From NCBI GenBank assembly GCA_013141435.1, contig JABFQZ010000028.1, forward strand, positions 1 to 64,000: 64,000 bases of DNA, given 5' to 3'. The notes under the pieces were generated by a model that ran no database searches, had not been told where the DNA came from, and saw nothing but the letters and a program-made list of their open reading frames with translations. Positions within the stretch are counted from its first letter, which is position 1. Each line of letters starts with the position of its first letter. Shown in pieces: positions 17,366 to 25,909 of this stretch. Origin of the DNA: Ferruginibacter sp. Lineage in GTDB: Bacteria; Bacteroidota; Bacteroidia; Chitinophagales; Chitinophagaceae. The position numbers and the translations under genes are program-made.

Positions 17366-18556
17366 TTAATTTTCGATAAATTTATTCAATATGTTTATAA
17401 ATATTTCGCAAGCTTTCCTTATCTCCTCATCTGTTATATTTAGCGGTGGGCAAATTCTTAAACCATGGGCACAAAACAAAAACCAATCGGTAAATACTCC
17501 TTGCTCAATAAGTACATCAATTATTTTCTTATTGGTTTCAAAACTATCAAACTCTACTGCCATCATTAGCCCTACACTGTTAATATTTTTTATAATTGAA
17601 TGGTTGAGTAAAGAACGAAATAATTTTTCTTTTTCGTAAACAGTATCAATTAATTTTTCTTCCAATAAAACTTTTAAGCCAGCTAAACCTGCTGCACAAC
17701 TTACTGGATGCCCACCAAATGTAGTTATATGCCCAAGTACGGGATTGTTGGTAAAAGAATCCATTATTTTTTTATTGGCAACAAATGCACCCAAAGGCAT
17801 GCCACCACCTAGTGCTTTGCCAAGCAATAATATATCGGGCACTACATTAAATTGTGTAAAAGCCCAAAGTGTACCATTGCGTCCAAAGCCACATTGTATT
17901 TCATCTAACACCAATAATGCACCTACATCGTTGCATTTTTTTTGAAGTGCTTGTAGCCAATTGTTTTGTGGTATTAATACTCCTGCTTCGGCTTGTATGG
18001 TTTCGGCAAATACAGCAGCGGTAAGGTTTGTAATGTTTTCTATGTCTTCAAAATTGTTGTACTGTAGTTGCATCACATTTGGTAATAATGGCCTAAATGC
18101 TTGTTGCCAATATTCGCTTCCCATTATACTTAATGCGCCTTGTGTGCTACCATGATAACTATTTTTAAAAGATATTATTTGTGTACGATTTGTATATCGT
18201 TTGGCTAGTTTCATTGCACCTTCGGTAGCTTCGCTACCGCTTGATGTAAAAAAAACAGCATTTAAAGTATCTGGCAAATTGTCCGTTAAAGCTTTAGCAT
18301 ATTCTACTTGTGGGTTTTCTACAAACTCACCGTACACCATTATGTGTAGGTATTTATCGGCTTGGTTTTTTATGGCTTGTACCACTTTTGGGTGGCGGTG
18401 TCCTACATTGCATACGCTAATGCCTGCTATTAAATCTATGTACTCTTTACCATCTGCATCCCACATTTTGCTGCCTTCGGCTTGTGTTATATTTAAACAC
18501 AATGGTGCATCTGATGTTTGCCCTACATGGTTAAGAAAAAGTTGGCGGTTTGTCAT
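17366..18556 (-). CDS. Class III aminotransferase (acetylornithine/ornithine type)
   Basis: A PLP-dependent enzyme of the ArgD/RocD group. The PLP phosphate loop is seen in FFTSSGSEATEGAMKLAKRY, the aspartate that holds the PLP ring nitrogen in LLVLDEIQCGFGR, and the Schiff-base lysine in LLLGKALGGGMPLGAF. The length of 396 residues is right for the group. Specificity among acetylornithine, ornithine, 4-aminobutyrate and similar substrates cannot be settled; no arg genes are nearby. The box CAAAGGTA at 18561-18568 reads TACCTTTG on the coding strand, only a few bases before the ATG, so the transcript may be leaderless. Confidence 0.85.
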   Translation of the reverse strand: MTNRQLFLNHVGQTSDAPLCLNITQAEGSKMWDADGKEYIDLIAGISVCNVGHRHPKVVQAIKNQADKYLHIMVYGEFVENPQVEYAKALTDNLPDTLNAVFFTSSGSEATEGAMKLAKRYTNRTQIISFKNSYHGSTQGALSIMGSEYWQQAFRPLLPNVMQLQYNNFEDIENITNLTAAVFAETIQAEAGVLIPQNNWLQALQKKCNDVGALLVLDEIQCGFGRNGTLWAFTQFNVVPDILLLGKALGGGMPLGAFVANKKIMDSFTNNPVLGHITTFGGHPVSCAAGLAGLKVLLEEKLIDTVYEKEKLFRSLLNHSIIKNINSVGLMMAVEFDSFETNKKIIDVLIEQGVFTDWFLFCAHGLRICPPLNITDEEIRKACEIFINILNKFIEN

Positions 18557-18560
18557 GTGG

Positions 18561-18568
18561 CAAAGGTA
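18561..18568 (-). promoter_or_regulatory. Candidate promoter -7 box for the aminotransferase
   Basis: It reads TACCTTTG on the minus strand and ends 5 bases before the ATG at 18556. If used, transcription would start at or inside the first codons. Confidence 0.4.
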
Positions 18569-18704
18569 AGAAAAAAGTTACTCCTTGTTTTTTGTACCAT
18601 GGTGTAATAAATATAGATTATTGTGATATGCTTTTACACTAAAATTACAATGTAAGCAATCATTTTTTTGCTCAATAATGATATACTGCTGAGCATAGCC
18701 AGGG

Positions 18705-18787
18705 TAGTAGTGGAAATACTTTTTTTGAGAGCTTGTCAGCCCATTGGCGGAAACGAAAAAAAAAGATTGTAACGGATAACCTGATAC
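18705..18787 (+). repeat. Dispersed paired-motif element, copy A
   Basis: It carries TAGTAGTGGAAA (18705) and, 62 bases on, TTGTAACGGATAACCTG (18767), with AAACGAAA 8 bases before the second motif. The same order and spacing recur at 36629-36707. It lies in the 340-base spacer 18557-18896, in which I see no gene. Confidence 0.5.
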
Positions 18788-18896
18788 TTATACCGATAAT
18801 TGTATTGAAGTAGATGCTTCTATAAAATTAATGAATTTTATTTATTATTGTTGTACTCAATCAATTTTCCGAAATTTACGTTTCTAAAATAAATAT

Positions 18897-20819
18897 ATGT
18901 ATAAATTGTTTGTGTTTATAATTGCAATAGTAGCAACAATACAAGTAGCGGCACAGCCCCAAAACCTTTGGCAGCAAAGGGTAAACTATAAAATGAAAAT
19001 TGATGTAGACGCTTCAAAAAATTTATTTAGTGGTAAACAAGTTTTGGAATATGCAAACAACTCCGACAAAAAGTTGGATAGGGTTTTTTATCATTTATAC
19101 TTTAATGCTTTTCAACCAAACAGTAGTATGGATGTAAGAAGCAGGGATTTGGGCAAAAATATTGTAAACGGAAAACAAGATTGGGATAGCCGTGTAAAGG
19201 ATAGAATTTTGAATTTGAAAGAAGCTGAGATTGGATATCAAAAAATAATTTCTTTAAAAATGAATGGTGTACCACAGCCGTATAAATATCATGAAACCAT
19301 ATTGGAAGTTATGCTTACAAAACCAATTTTACCAAAAACTAAAGTGGTTTTTGAAATGGAATTTGAGGCGCAAATACCTTTGCAAGTACGACGTACAGGT
19401 AGAGATAATCCCAACACTGGCGTACGTTTTAGCATGAGCCAATGGTATCCTAAAATGTGCGAATACGATTACGAAGGATGGCACCCTACTCCTTATGTAG
19501 CTAGAGAGTTTTATGGAGTGTGGGGCGACTTTGATGTAACAATAAATATTGATGCAGCCTATAAAATAGGAGGCACAGGTGTATTAGTAAATGCAAATGA
19601 AATAGGGTGGGGCTACGATAAAGCTGGTACTGAATTAAAAAAAATAAATACCGCAAAAAGAAGTTGGCATTTTGTTGGCAAAAATATTCATGATTTTGTG
19701 TGGGCAGCGGATCCTGAATATATGCACATTGTAAGGCAAATGCCAAATGCTGGCCCAACATTGCATGTGTTATATAAATACAAAGAAAATAATGTAGCTA
19801 ACGATTCTGCTTGGAACGAAGTAGCTAATGCGGCTGTAACAGTTTTACCTTTTATTGAAAAACATTTTGGAAAATATACGTACCCACAATATTCGTTTAT
19901 ACAAGGTGGCGATGGTGGTATGGAATACCCAATGGCTACATTAGTGCATACAAGTGGCTTGGGTACTGTGTTTCATGAATGGATGCACACATGGTACCAA
20001 ATGATGCTTGGTACAAATGAAAGTATGTATGGCTGGATGGACGAAGGTTTTACAGAATTTGCTACAGATTATGTAAGCAAATATTATAGAGATAATGTGG
20101 AAAGAATAAAAAATAAAAACAATATAATTGCTATTCAAAAATACGATTCGATTGATGCTACTTTACCAAAATTACATGCCGATAATTATGCTTCGTATTT
20201 TTTTATTGCCAAAAGTAATTTGGAAGAACCACTTACTACACATGCCGATCATTTTAATACAAATATGGCATACAGTATTGCATCGTACTCCAAAGGTTGT
20301 GTTTTTATTTCGCAATTAGGCTATATTGTAGGCAATGAAAATAGAGATAAAATTTTATTGGAATATTATAATCTCTGGAAATATAAACACCCTAATGCAA
20401 ATGATTTTATACAAGTAGCGCAAGATGTGAGTGGCATACAATTAGATTGGTACAAGGAATATTGGTGCAATACTACTAAAAAAATAGATTATGGTATTGA
20501 TAGTTTATGGGAAGAAAATGGTATTTCTAAAATACGAATAAAAAGAATAGGACAACTGCCAATGCCAATAGATGTAATGCTTACAAAAAACGATGGTACG
20601 GTAGTAACCCATACAATACCTTTAAATTTAATGTATGGTGCAAAAACTAAAGATGCTGATGCAAAAATAATTGTACATGATGAATGGAGGTGGACACACC
20701 CAACTTATGTACTAGAATTAAAAACAGGATTGAGGGCATATAAAAAATTAGAAATAGATGCTTCGCAAAGAATGGCAGATGTAAATAGAAGCAATAATGA
20801 TATTGAATTTAAATGGTAG
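18897..20819 (+). CDS. Secreted M1 family metallopeptidase
   Basis: A zinc aminopeptidase-like protein with a signal peptide (MYKLFVFIIAIVATIQVAAQ). The zinc site is intact: HEWMH, 18 residues, then E in WMDEGFTEF. The exopeptidase loop normally written GxMEN reads GGMEYP, as in many Bacteroidota M1 proteins, so the usual N-terminal-amine recognition may be changed. The N-terminal beta saddle occupies residues about 25-240. The length of 640 residues is normal. It overlaps the acetyltransferase gene by 7 bases, which suggests translational coupling. It probably degrades peptides in the periplasm or at the surface. Confidence 0.9.
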   Translation: MYKLFVFIIAIVATIQVAAQPQNLWQQRVNYKMKIDVDASKNLFSGKQVLEYANNSDKKLDRVFYHLYFNAFQPNSSMDVRSRDLGKNIVNGKQDWDSRVKDRILNLKEAEIGYQKIISLKMNGVPQPYKYHETILEVMLTKPILPKTKVVFEMEFEAQIPLQVRRTGRDNPNTGVRFSMSQWYPKMCEYDYEGWHPTPYVAREFYGVWGDFDVTINIDAAYKIGGTGVLVNANEIGWGYDKAGTELKKINTAKRSWHFVGKNIHDFVWAADPEYMHIVRQMPNAGPTLHVLYKYKENNVANDSAWNEVANAAVTVLPFIEKHFGKYTYPQYSFIQGGDGGMEYPMATLVHTSGLGTVFHEWMHTWYQMMLGTNESMYGWMDEGFTEFATDYVSKYYRDNVERIKNKNNIIAIQKYDSIDATLPKLHADNYASYFFIAKSNLEEPLTTHADHFNTNMAYSIASYSKGCVFISQLGYIVGNENRDKILLEYYNLWKYKHPNANDFIQVAQDVSGIQLDWYKEYWCNTTKKIDYGIDSLWEENGISKIRIKRIGQLPMPIDVMLTKNDGTVVTHTIPLNLMYGAKTKDADAKIIVHDEWRWTHPTYVLELKTGLRAYKKLEIDASQRMADVNRSNNDIEFKW

Positions 20820-21355
20820 GTATGAATAATTTTTTATTGCGAAGAATAACTATTGATGATGTGTCTGCACTATCGGCAATTGCTAAAAAAACATTTTTTG
20901 ATGCTTTTAGTGGTACTTGTACCCCTGCTGATATGAGCCATTTTTTGGATTTATATTATACTGAAAATACTTTAGCTAAAGAAATAGCAGATACCGAAAT
21001 GCAATATTATTTTGCAGAAGTAAATGGACAAATAGCTGGTTATATTTTATACAAAGAAAATAACTTAAACTTTGCCGAAACTAAAAGTAAAAAAACAATA
21101 GAACTTAAACGATTGTACGTTTTAGGTAATTATCATGGAAAAAAAATAGCACAAAAAATGATGGCACATTTTTTAGATTATGCTGCAAAAAATAATTTTG
21201 AAATGGCATTTTTAGGCGTATGGGAATATAATTGTAGGGCTCGTTATTTTTACAGTAAATTTGGTTTTTTACCTACTAAGTACAGGCACAATTTTCCAAT
21301 AGGTAATACTCCACAAACCGATTTGTATTTGATAAAAGATTTGCTTGTAATGTGA
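20813..21355 (+). CDS. GNAT family N-acetyltransferase
   Basis: A 180-residue acetyl-CoA-dependent acetyltransferase. The acetyl-CoA loop is seen in LKRLYVLGNYHGKKIAQKMM (about residues 102-121), and LGVWEYNCRARYFYSKFGF is the conserved last motif before the C-terminal strand. The first ATG overlaps the M1 peptidase stop; the ATG at 20822 (MNNFLLRRITIDD) is an equally good start. The substrate is unknown. It converges with the M28 peptidase gene with only 9 bases between the stops. Confidence 0.85.
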   Translation: MVGMNNFLLRRITIDDVSALSAIAKKTFFDAFSGTCTPADMSHFLDLYYTENTLAKEIADTEMQYYFAEVNGQIAGYILYKENNLNFAETKSKKTIELKRLYVLGNYHGKKIAQKMMAHFLDYAAKNNFEMAFLGVWEYNCRARYFYSKFGFLPTKYRHNFPIGNTPQTDLYLIKDLLVM

Positions 21356-21364
21356 AATGGTAAA

Positions 21365-22507
21365 TTAATTTTGCAATGCTTCGTTAAATTTTATTATCAA
21401 TTTTTGTAAATCGGCTTGTTCATTTAACGGTAAAGTAGCTGCTACATCGTACACATCATGATATGCAGTAATGCCACCAAGTGTATAAAAGAAAAATGAT
21501 GGCACAGCTTTTTCAGTAAACCAATAATGGTCGCTATTTGCAGCTTTACCTCTTGCATTTATTTTGGTTATTAATTTTTCTTCATCATTAATTATATTTA
21601 TAAGTGCAAACTCTTTTGTAAATATTGTAGCGTTTACAATTGTAATACCATCTATGCCTGTGCCAGCTAAATCGGTATTGGTAAGAAACCTAATTTTATT
21701 TAACGGTACAATAGGATGCTCAGTATAATATTTTGAGCCAAGTAAGCCTATTTCTTCGCCTGCAAAAAGTAAAAATGCAATTGAATATTTTTGAGGATGT
21801 GCAGCATAATATTTTGCTAAACTGAGTAGCAATGCTACACCACTTGCATTGTCGTTTGCCCCAGGAAAATAAGTTTGGCTGCCCATACCACCCAAATGGT
21901 CGTAATGGGCTGTAATAAATATAAACGAATCGGGTACTTGTGTACCCACTACCATTGCTGCAATATTTGAAGTTTCAAACTTTTTTATAAATTTAGCTTC
22001 AATATTTACTTTAATATTTTTTGGTGTTTCTGTAAATAAATTTTTATCTAATTCTATAATAGTGTTTTTTTGCTGCATTTGCTCAGCAGACCAAGTGAGT
22101 TTTTTCTTTAATGAAATAATTATCTCACTATTTTCATCTACATAAGTTACGCTATCTAATTTATTTAATTGCACAGATTTTTTTGCACTTTGGCTACCAG
22201 GAGCAATTATATAATCGATAGCTGTCAAAAGTTTTTTATCGTTTAAAATAACTTCCATTTTGCCAGGAAAAGTATTTGCTGAGTACGAAAATCTTTGAAA
22301 ATATGATTTTTTATTTAGTGGTTTTAGCCCTGCAGTTTTAAATTCGTTAACTATATAAATAGCAGCTTTTTGCATTCCATTATTGGTGTATCCTCTTCCC
22401 CAAAAAAATGGAGATGTGAGTGTATCTACAATTTTTTTATTGTAAGATATATCTTGTGCAAAAATATTTGCAGAAAGTAGAAATAAAATAAAGAATAAAT
22501 TTTTCAT
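21365..22507 (-). CDS. Secreted M28 family zinc aminopeptidase
   Basis: A secreted metallopeptidase with signal peptide MKNLFFILFLLSANIFAQ. All five metal ligands of the M28 family can be seen in order: His in ITAHYDHLGG, Asp in PGANDNASG, Glu pair in LFAGEEIGLLGS, Asp in LTNTDLAG, and His in GGITAYHDVYD. The length of 380 residues fits Bacteroidota M28 proteins, which carry an N-terminal extension before the catalytic domain. It probably acts in the periplasm or outside the cell. It has its own transcription unit, divergent from the permease at 22663. Confidence 0.9.
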   Translation of the reverse strand: MKNLFFILFLLSANIFAQDISYNKKIVDTLTSPFFWGRGYTNNGMQKAAIYIVNEFKTAGLKPLNKKSYFQRFSYSANTFPGKMEVILNDKKLLTAIDYIIAPGSQSAKKSVQLNKLDSVTYVDENSEIIISLKKKLTWSAEQMQQKNTIIELDKNLFTETPKNIKVNIEAKFIKKFETSNIAAMVVGTQVPDSFIFITAHYDHLGGMGSQTYFPGANDNASGVALLLSLAKYYAAHPQKYSIAFLLFAGEEIGLLGSKYYTEHPIVPLNKIRFLTNTDLAGTGIDGITIVNATIFTKEFALINIINDEEKLITKINARGKAANSDHYWFTEKAVPSFFFYTLGGITAYHDVYDVAATLPLNEQADLQKLIIKFNEALQN

Positions 22508-22650
22508 TTAAACAAGATAATAATAATTAAAAAATATACCTAAATTTTAAATTATTCAAATAGATTTTGCTGGTACAATATAATGCCTAATTAAAATGAT
22601 AAACGGTATTTATTCTACATCTTTGGAAATAGTAAACCTTTTTTTATACT

Positions 22651-22658
22651 TAACTTTG
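22651..22658 (+). promoter_or_regulatory. Candidate promoter -7 box for the MacB-like permease
   Basis: TAACTTTG fits TAnnTTTG but lies only 4 bases before the ATG at 22663. Either translation starts at the next ATG (22672) or the message is leaderless. A TTTG at 22622-22625 could be the -33 element, with slightly long spacing. Confidence 0.45.
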
Positions 22659-22662
22659 GGGT

Positions 22663-23904
22663 ATGTCAAAAATGCTAAGCATATTATCTAATTCGTTTAA
22701 GCTTACTTTGCAAGAGCTTAAAGTAAATAAAACCAGAACAGTGCTAAGCCTTACTGGTGTGGCATTTGGTATATTTTGTATTATTGGTGTATTGGCTACT
22801 GTAAATAGTTTAGAGCATAATATACAAGCAGAAGTAAGCAGCCTTGGCAGCAATACTATATATATAGACAAATGGGATTATAGTGGTGGACCAAATAAAC
22901 CTTGGTGGAAAATGCGATCGAGACCAGTAATGAAATACGAAGAACAAAATCAAATAAAAGATAGGGCAGACCTAGTAAAAAATGTTACTTTTTTACTTCA
23001 AACAGGTGGTAGTATTTCGTACAAAAGTGATGTATTACAAAGTGTGTCAGTTTATGGTATAAATGAGCAGCAAATTACCATACAACCATTATCATTTTTA
23101 AGTGGTAGGTATTTTTCAGTAACCGAATTTAACAATGCTTCATCTGTATGTTTGATAGGATTTACCAACGCTGAAAAATTATTTGGTACTGCCGAAAGAG
23201 CCGAGGGTAAACAAATAGAAGTAAAAGGAAAATTGCTTACAATTGTTGGGATTTTGAAATTAGAAGGTAAAAATTTTATTGGTTGGGATTATGATAATTG
23301 TATAATGATGCCATATAAGTTTTGCAAACAAATTTTTGATGAAAAAAATGCTAACCCAGTAATAATTGCAAATGGTAAATCAGGAGTAAGTACCGATGCG
23401 CTTTATCAGGAATTGAGAGGGATTATGCGCCAAACCAGAAGACTTGGGCCAAGAGAAGAAGATAACTTTTCACTGAATAGTGTGGAAGCTTTTAGTAAAG
23501 AAATTTCAGGTTTTTTTGTAACCCTTAATATTGTAGGTTCTTTTATTGGAGGCATAAGTTTAATAGTGGGCTTGTTTGGTATTGCAAATATTATGTTTGT
23601 AACCGTAAAAGAGCGTACATCAATAATAGGATTAAAAAAAGCAATCGGAGCAAAAAGTTCATCGATACTAATTGAGTTTTTGTTGGAGGCTGCTATTATG
23701 TGTATTTTGGGGGGAGCCATAGGATTGTTTTTTGTATGGCTTTTAACTCTGCTCTTGTCTGGCCCGTTGCATTTTCCTGTATTTGTATCAATACCTTTAA
23801 TGATAGCTACTGTTATTATTTGTATTGTAGTAGGTATTTTGGCTGGCATTATTCCTGCAAGGCAAGCCGCTAAAATGGATCCTGTGGTGGCTATAAGAAG
23901 TTAA
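22663..23904 (+). CDS. MacB/FtsX-type ABC permease
   Basis: A 413-residue permease with one N-terminal helix (TRTVLSLTGVAFGIFCIIGVL), a periplasmic MacB domain (residues about 50-265) and three C-terminal helices separated by the FtsX loop VKERTSIIGLKKAIGAKSS. It ends in IIPARQAAKMDPVVAIRS, the standard MacB tail. No ATPase gene is adjacent, so the partner must be encoded elsewhere. Members export peptides or antibiotics or act in mechanotransmission; substrate unknown. The start may be the ATG at 22672 because of the close promoter box. Confidence 0.88.
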   Translation: MSKMLSILSNSFKLTLQELKVNKTRTVLSLTGVAFGIFCIIGVLATVNSLEHNIQAEVSSLGSNTIYIDKWDYSGGPNKPWWKMRSRPVMKYEEQNQIKDRADLVKNVTFLLQTGGSISYKSDVLQSVSVYGINEQQITIQPLSFLSGRYFSVTEFNNASSVCLIGFTNAEKLFGTAERAEGKQIEVKGKLLTIVGILKLEGKNFIGWDYDNCIMMPYKFCKQIFDEKNANPVIIANGKSGVSTDALYQELRGIMRQTRRLGPREEDNFSLNSVEAFSKEISGFFVTLNIVGSFIGGISLIVGLFGIANIMFVTVKERTSIIGLKKAIGAKSSSILIEFLLEAAIMCILGGAIGLFFVWLLTLLLSGPLHFPVFVSIPLMIATVIICIVVGILAGIIPARQAAKMDPVVAIRS

Positions 23905-23956
23905 TTTGCAAAAATAAATGCAAAAATTCTTTGACTCATTATCTTTTTATAAATTG

Positions 23957-24005
23957 CATAATTCAAAGTTCATAAGTCATCATTCATAAGTCATCATTCA
24001 ACATC
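23957..24005 (+). repeat. Seven-unit 7-bp tract before tsaD
   Basis: Seven heptamers read CATAATT, CAAAGTT, CATAAGT, CATCATT, CATAAGT, CATCATT, CAACATC. Units 3-4 and 5-6 form an exact 14-bp direct duplication. It is the most regular tract in the window and lies where the tsaD start is expected. Confidence 0.8.
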
Positions 24006-24009
24006 CCTT

Positions 24010-25056
24010 ATCAAAAAAGAACTAACCATATTAGCTATCGAATCGTCTTGCGATGAAACTGCTGCTGCTATTTGCAAAGATGGAAAAATATTAAGCAACA
24101 TTATTGCCACCCAAGCCATACATGAGCAATATGGTGGTGTAGTGCCCGAGCTTGCAAGTAGAGCACACATGGAAAATATTGTACCAGTAGTAAATGCAGC
24201 TATAAAAGAGGCTGGCTGTGGCTTGCAAGAAATAGACGCTATTGCTTTTACGCAAGCTCCTGGCCTTATTGGAGCTCTTTTAGTAGGTTCGCAATTTGCA
24301 AAATCTATGGCATTGGCTTTAGGTAAACCATTAATTGCAGTACATCACATGCAAGCACATGTATTGGCTAATTTATTGCAGAATCCTGCACCAAGTTTTC
24401 CTTTTTTATGTTTAACAGTTAGTGGTGGGCATACGCAAATTGTACTATGCTCATCGCCTACGCAAATGAAAATAATTGGTCAAACTATAGATGATGCTGC
24501 TGGCGAAGCTTTTGATAAAACTGCAAAACTTTTAGGATTACCTTACCCCGGTGGACCATTGATAGATAAATATGCCAAAGATGGAAATGCAATTTATAAG
24601 TTTCCTGAACCAAGAATTGAAGGATTAGATTTTAGCTTTTCGGGCTTAAAAACAGCTATACTTTATTTTTTAAATAATGCAGGTACTTCTAATGTTTACA
24701 AAGTAGATTTAACAGCAACGGCTGCCGAAAGGCAAAAATTTATTGATGAAAATATGGCAAATATTTGTGCATCTGTACAAGATAGAATTGTTAGTATTTT
24801 GCTCAACAAAATAAAAAAAGCTGTGGAGCAAACTGGGATAAATAAAATATGTATAGCAGGTGGCGTAAGTGCCAATAGTGGGTTAAGAAATGGATTAACT
24901 ACATTGGGCAAAAAATTAGGTTGGCAAACCTTTATACCTCCATTTGAATATTGTACCGATAATGCTGCTATGATTGCTATAACTGCACATTACAAATTTT
25001 TGGAAAACGAATTTGTAGATATGAGTATAACGCCAAGTGCAAATAGTGCGTTTTAA
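24010..25056 (+). CDS. tsaD: tRNA N6-adenosine threonylcarbamoyltransferase; start codon not standard
   Basis: Transfers the threonylcarbamoyl group to A37 of ANN-decoding tRNAs with TsaB and TsaE; usually essential. The N-terminal motif LAIESSCDETAAA, the metal ligands in ELASRAHMENI and HHMQAHVLANL, the VSGGHTQIVL loop and the last ligand in CTDNAAM are all present. The frame is open from 23962, but it holds no ATG, GTG or TTG before the GTG at 24142, which would cut off the first 40 essential residues. The ATC at 24010 (giving M-KKELTILAIESSCDET) or the ATA at 24028 best fits homologue length (about 340). The start given here is thus a best guess. Confidence 0.85.
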   Translation: MKKELTILAIESSCDETAAAICKDGKILSNIIATQAIHEQYGGVVPELASRAHMENIVPVVNAAIKEAGCGLQEIDAIAFTQAPGLIGALLVGSQFAKSMALALGKPLIAVHHMQAHVLANLLQNPAPSFPFLCLTVSGGHTQIVLCSSPTQMKIIGQTIDDAAGEAFDKTAKLLGLPYPGGPLIDKYAKDGNAIYKFPEPRIEGLDFSFSGLKTAILYFLNNAGTSNVYKVDLTATAAERQKFIDENMANICASVQDRIVSILLNKIKKAVEQTGINKICIAGGVSANSGLRNGLTTLGKKLGWQTFIPPFEYCTDNAAMIAITAHYKFLENEFVDMSITPSANSAF

Positions 25057-25074
25057 ATTTTGCCTAAAACTTTT

Positions 25075-25794
25075 ATGAATACCTATTTTCAGTTTAAACA
25101 ATTTACAATTCATCAAGATAAATGCGCCATGAAAGTGTGTACCGATGCATGTTTGCTTGGTGCATGGGTAGCAAATAAATTTTATGAAAATAATATTATT
25201 GCAAACAATATACTTGATATAGGTTGTGGTACTGGCTTACTAAGTTTAATGCTTGCGCAAAAAACAGCTGCTTGTATAAATGCAATAGAAATAGATGAAG
25301 ATGCATTTTTGCAAGCAAATGAAAATATAGAAGCATCAGTATTTAAAAATAGAATAAAAGTAATAAATACTAATGCTGTAAATTATAACAATAAAGAAAA
25401 ATTCGATTTCATTATTTGTAATCCTCCTTTTTTTGAAAACCAGTTAAAGTCTGATGATGTTGAAAGAAATAAAGCCATGCATTGTACTACATTATCGTTT
25501 AATGAACTCTCAAAAACAATAAAAAACAATATAGCTAATTCGGGCAAAGCAGCTATTTTATTACCTTACGAAAGTGTAATAAAATTTGAAAAAATAATAA
25601 ATACTTATAATTTATTTATAGTAGAACAGCTAAATATAAATCATTCTCCAAAACACCCTTTTTTTCGATCTATAATTTTAATTTCTTACACAAATAATAA
25701 TATAGTACAACAAGAAATGTTTATAAAAGATAATGCTGGAATTTATTCTGACGAATTTACCTTTTTGTTAAAAGATTATTATTTGAATTTGTAA
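25075..25794 (+). CDS. TrmN6-like tRNA1(Val) adenine-N6 methyltransferase
   Basis: A SAM-dependent methyltransferase of the YfiC/TrmN6 group, which methylates A37 of tRNA1(Val) in E. coli. The SAM loop ILDIGCGTGLLSLML and the catalytic NPPF motif (IICNPPFFENQ) are clear, and the N-terminus FQFKQFTIHQDKCAMKVCTD matches the family. The ATG at 25075 is chosen over a TTG at 25060. It follows tsaD by 18 bases, so two tRNA-37 modification genes may be co-transcribed. The exact target is inferred from family. Confidence 0.85.
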   Translation: MNTYFQFKQFTIHQDKCAMKVCTDACLLGAWVANKFYENNIIANNILDIGCGTGLLSLMLAQKTAACINAIEIDEDAFLQANENIEASVFKNRIKVINTNAVNYNNKEKFDFIICNPPFFENQLKSDDVERNKAMHCTTLSFNELSKTIKNNIANSGKAAILLPYESVIKFEKIINTYNLFIVEQLNINHSPKHPFFRSIILISYTNNNIVQQEMFIKDNAGIYSDEFTFLLKDYYLNL

Positions 25795-25805
25795 ATAAAT
25801 AATAT

Positions 25806-25868
25806 GTATTGTCACAATTATGTAATTTTAATTGCTCTTATTTTTATTTTACAAATAAATGACAATAC
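25806..25868. promoter_or_regulatory. Inverted repeat before the TonB receptor gene
   Basis: GTATTGTCA (25806-25814) and TGACAATAC (25860-25868) are perfect 9-bp complements, 45 bases apart, in the 115-base spacer before the receptor gene. They could be paired half-sites of a metal or heme regulator or the base of a hairpin. No exact TAnnTTTG box was found here. Confidence 0.4.
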
Positions 25869-25909
25869 TTTTTTACAGATAAGAGACCTTTGCAATAAGA
25901 ATAAATCTT

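Noticed and set aside
18557-18896. Possible small RNA or tRNA gene in the spacer before the M1 peptidase
   Set aside because: No tRNA-like arms or T-loop word and no terminator-like end could be found; only the dispersed element is visible.
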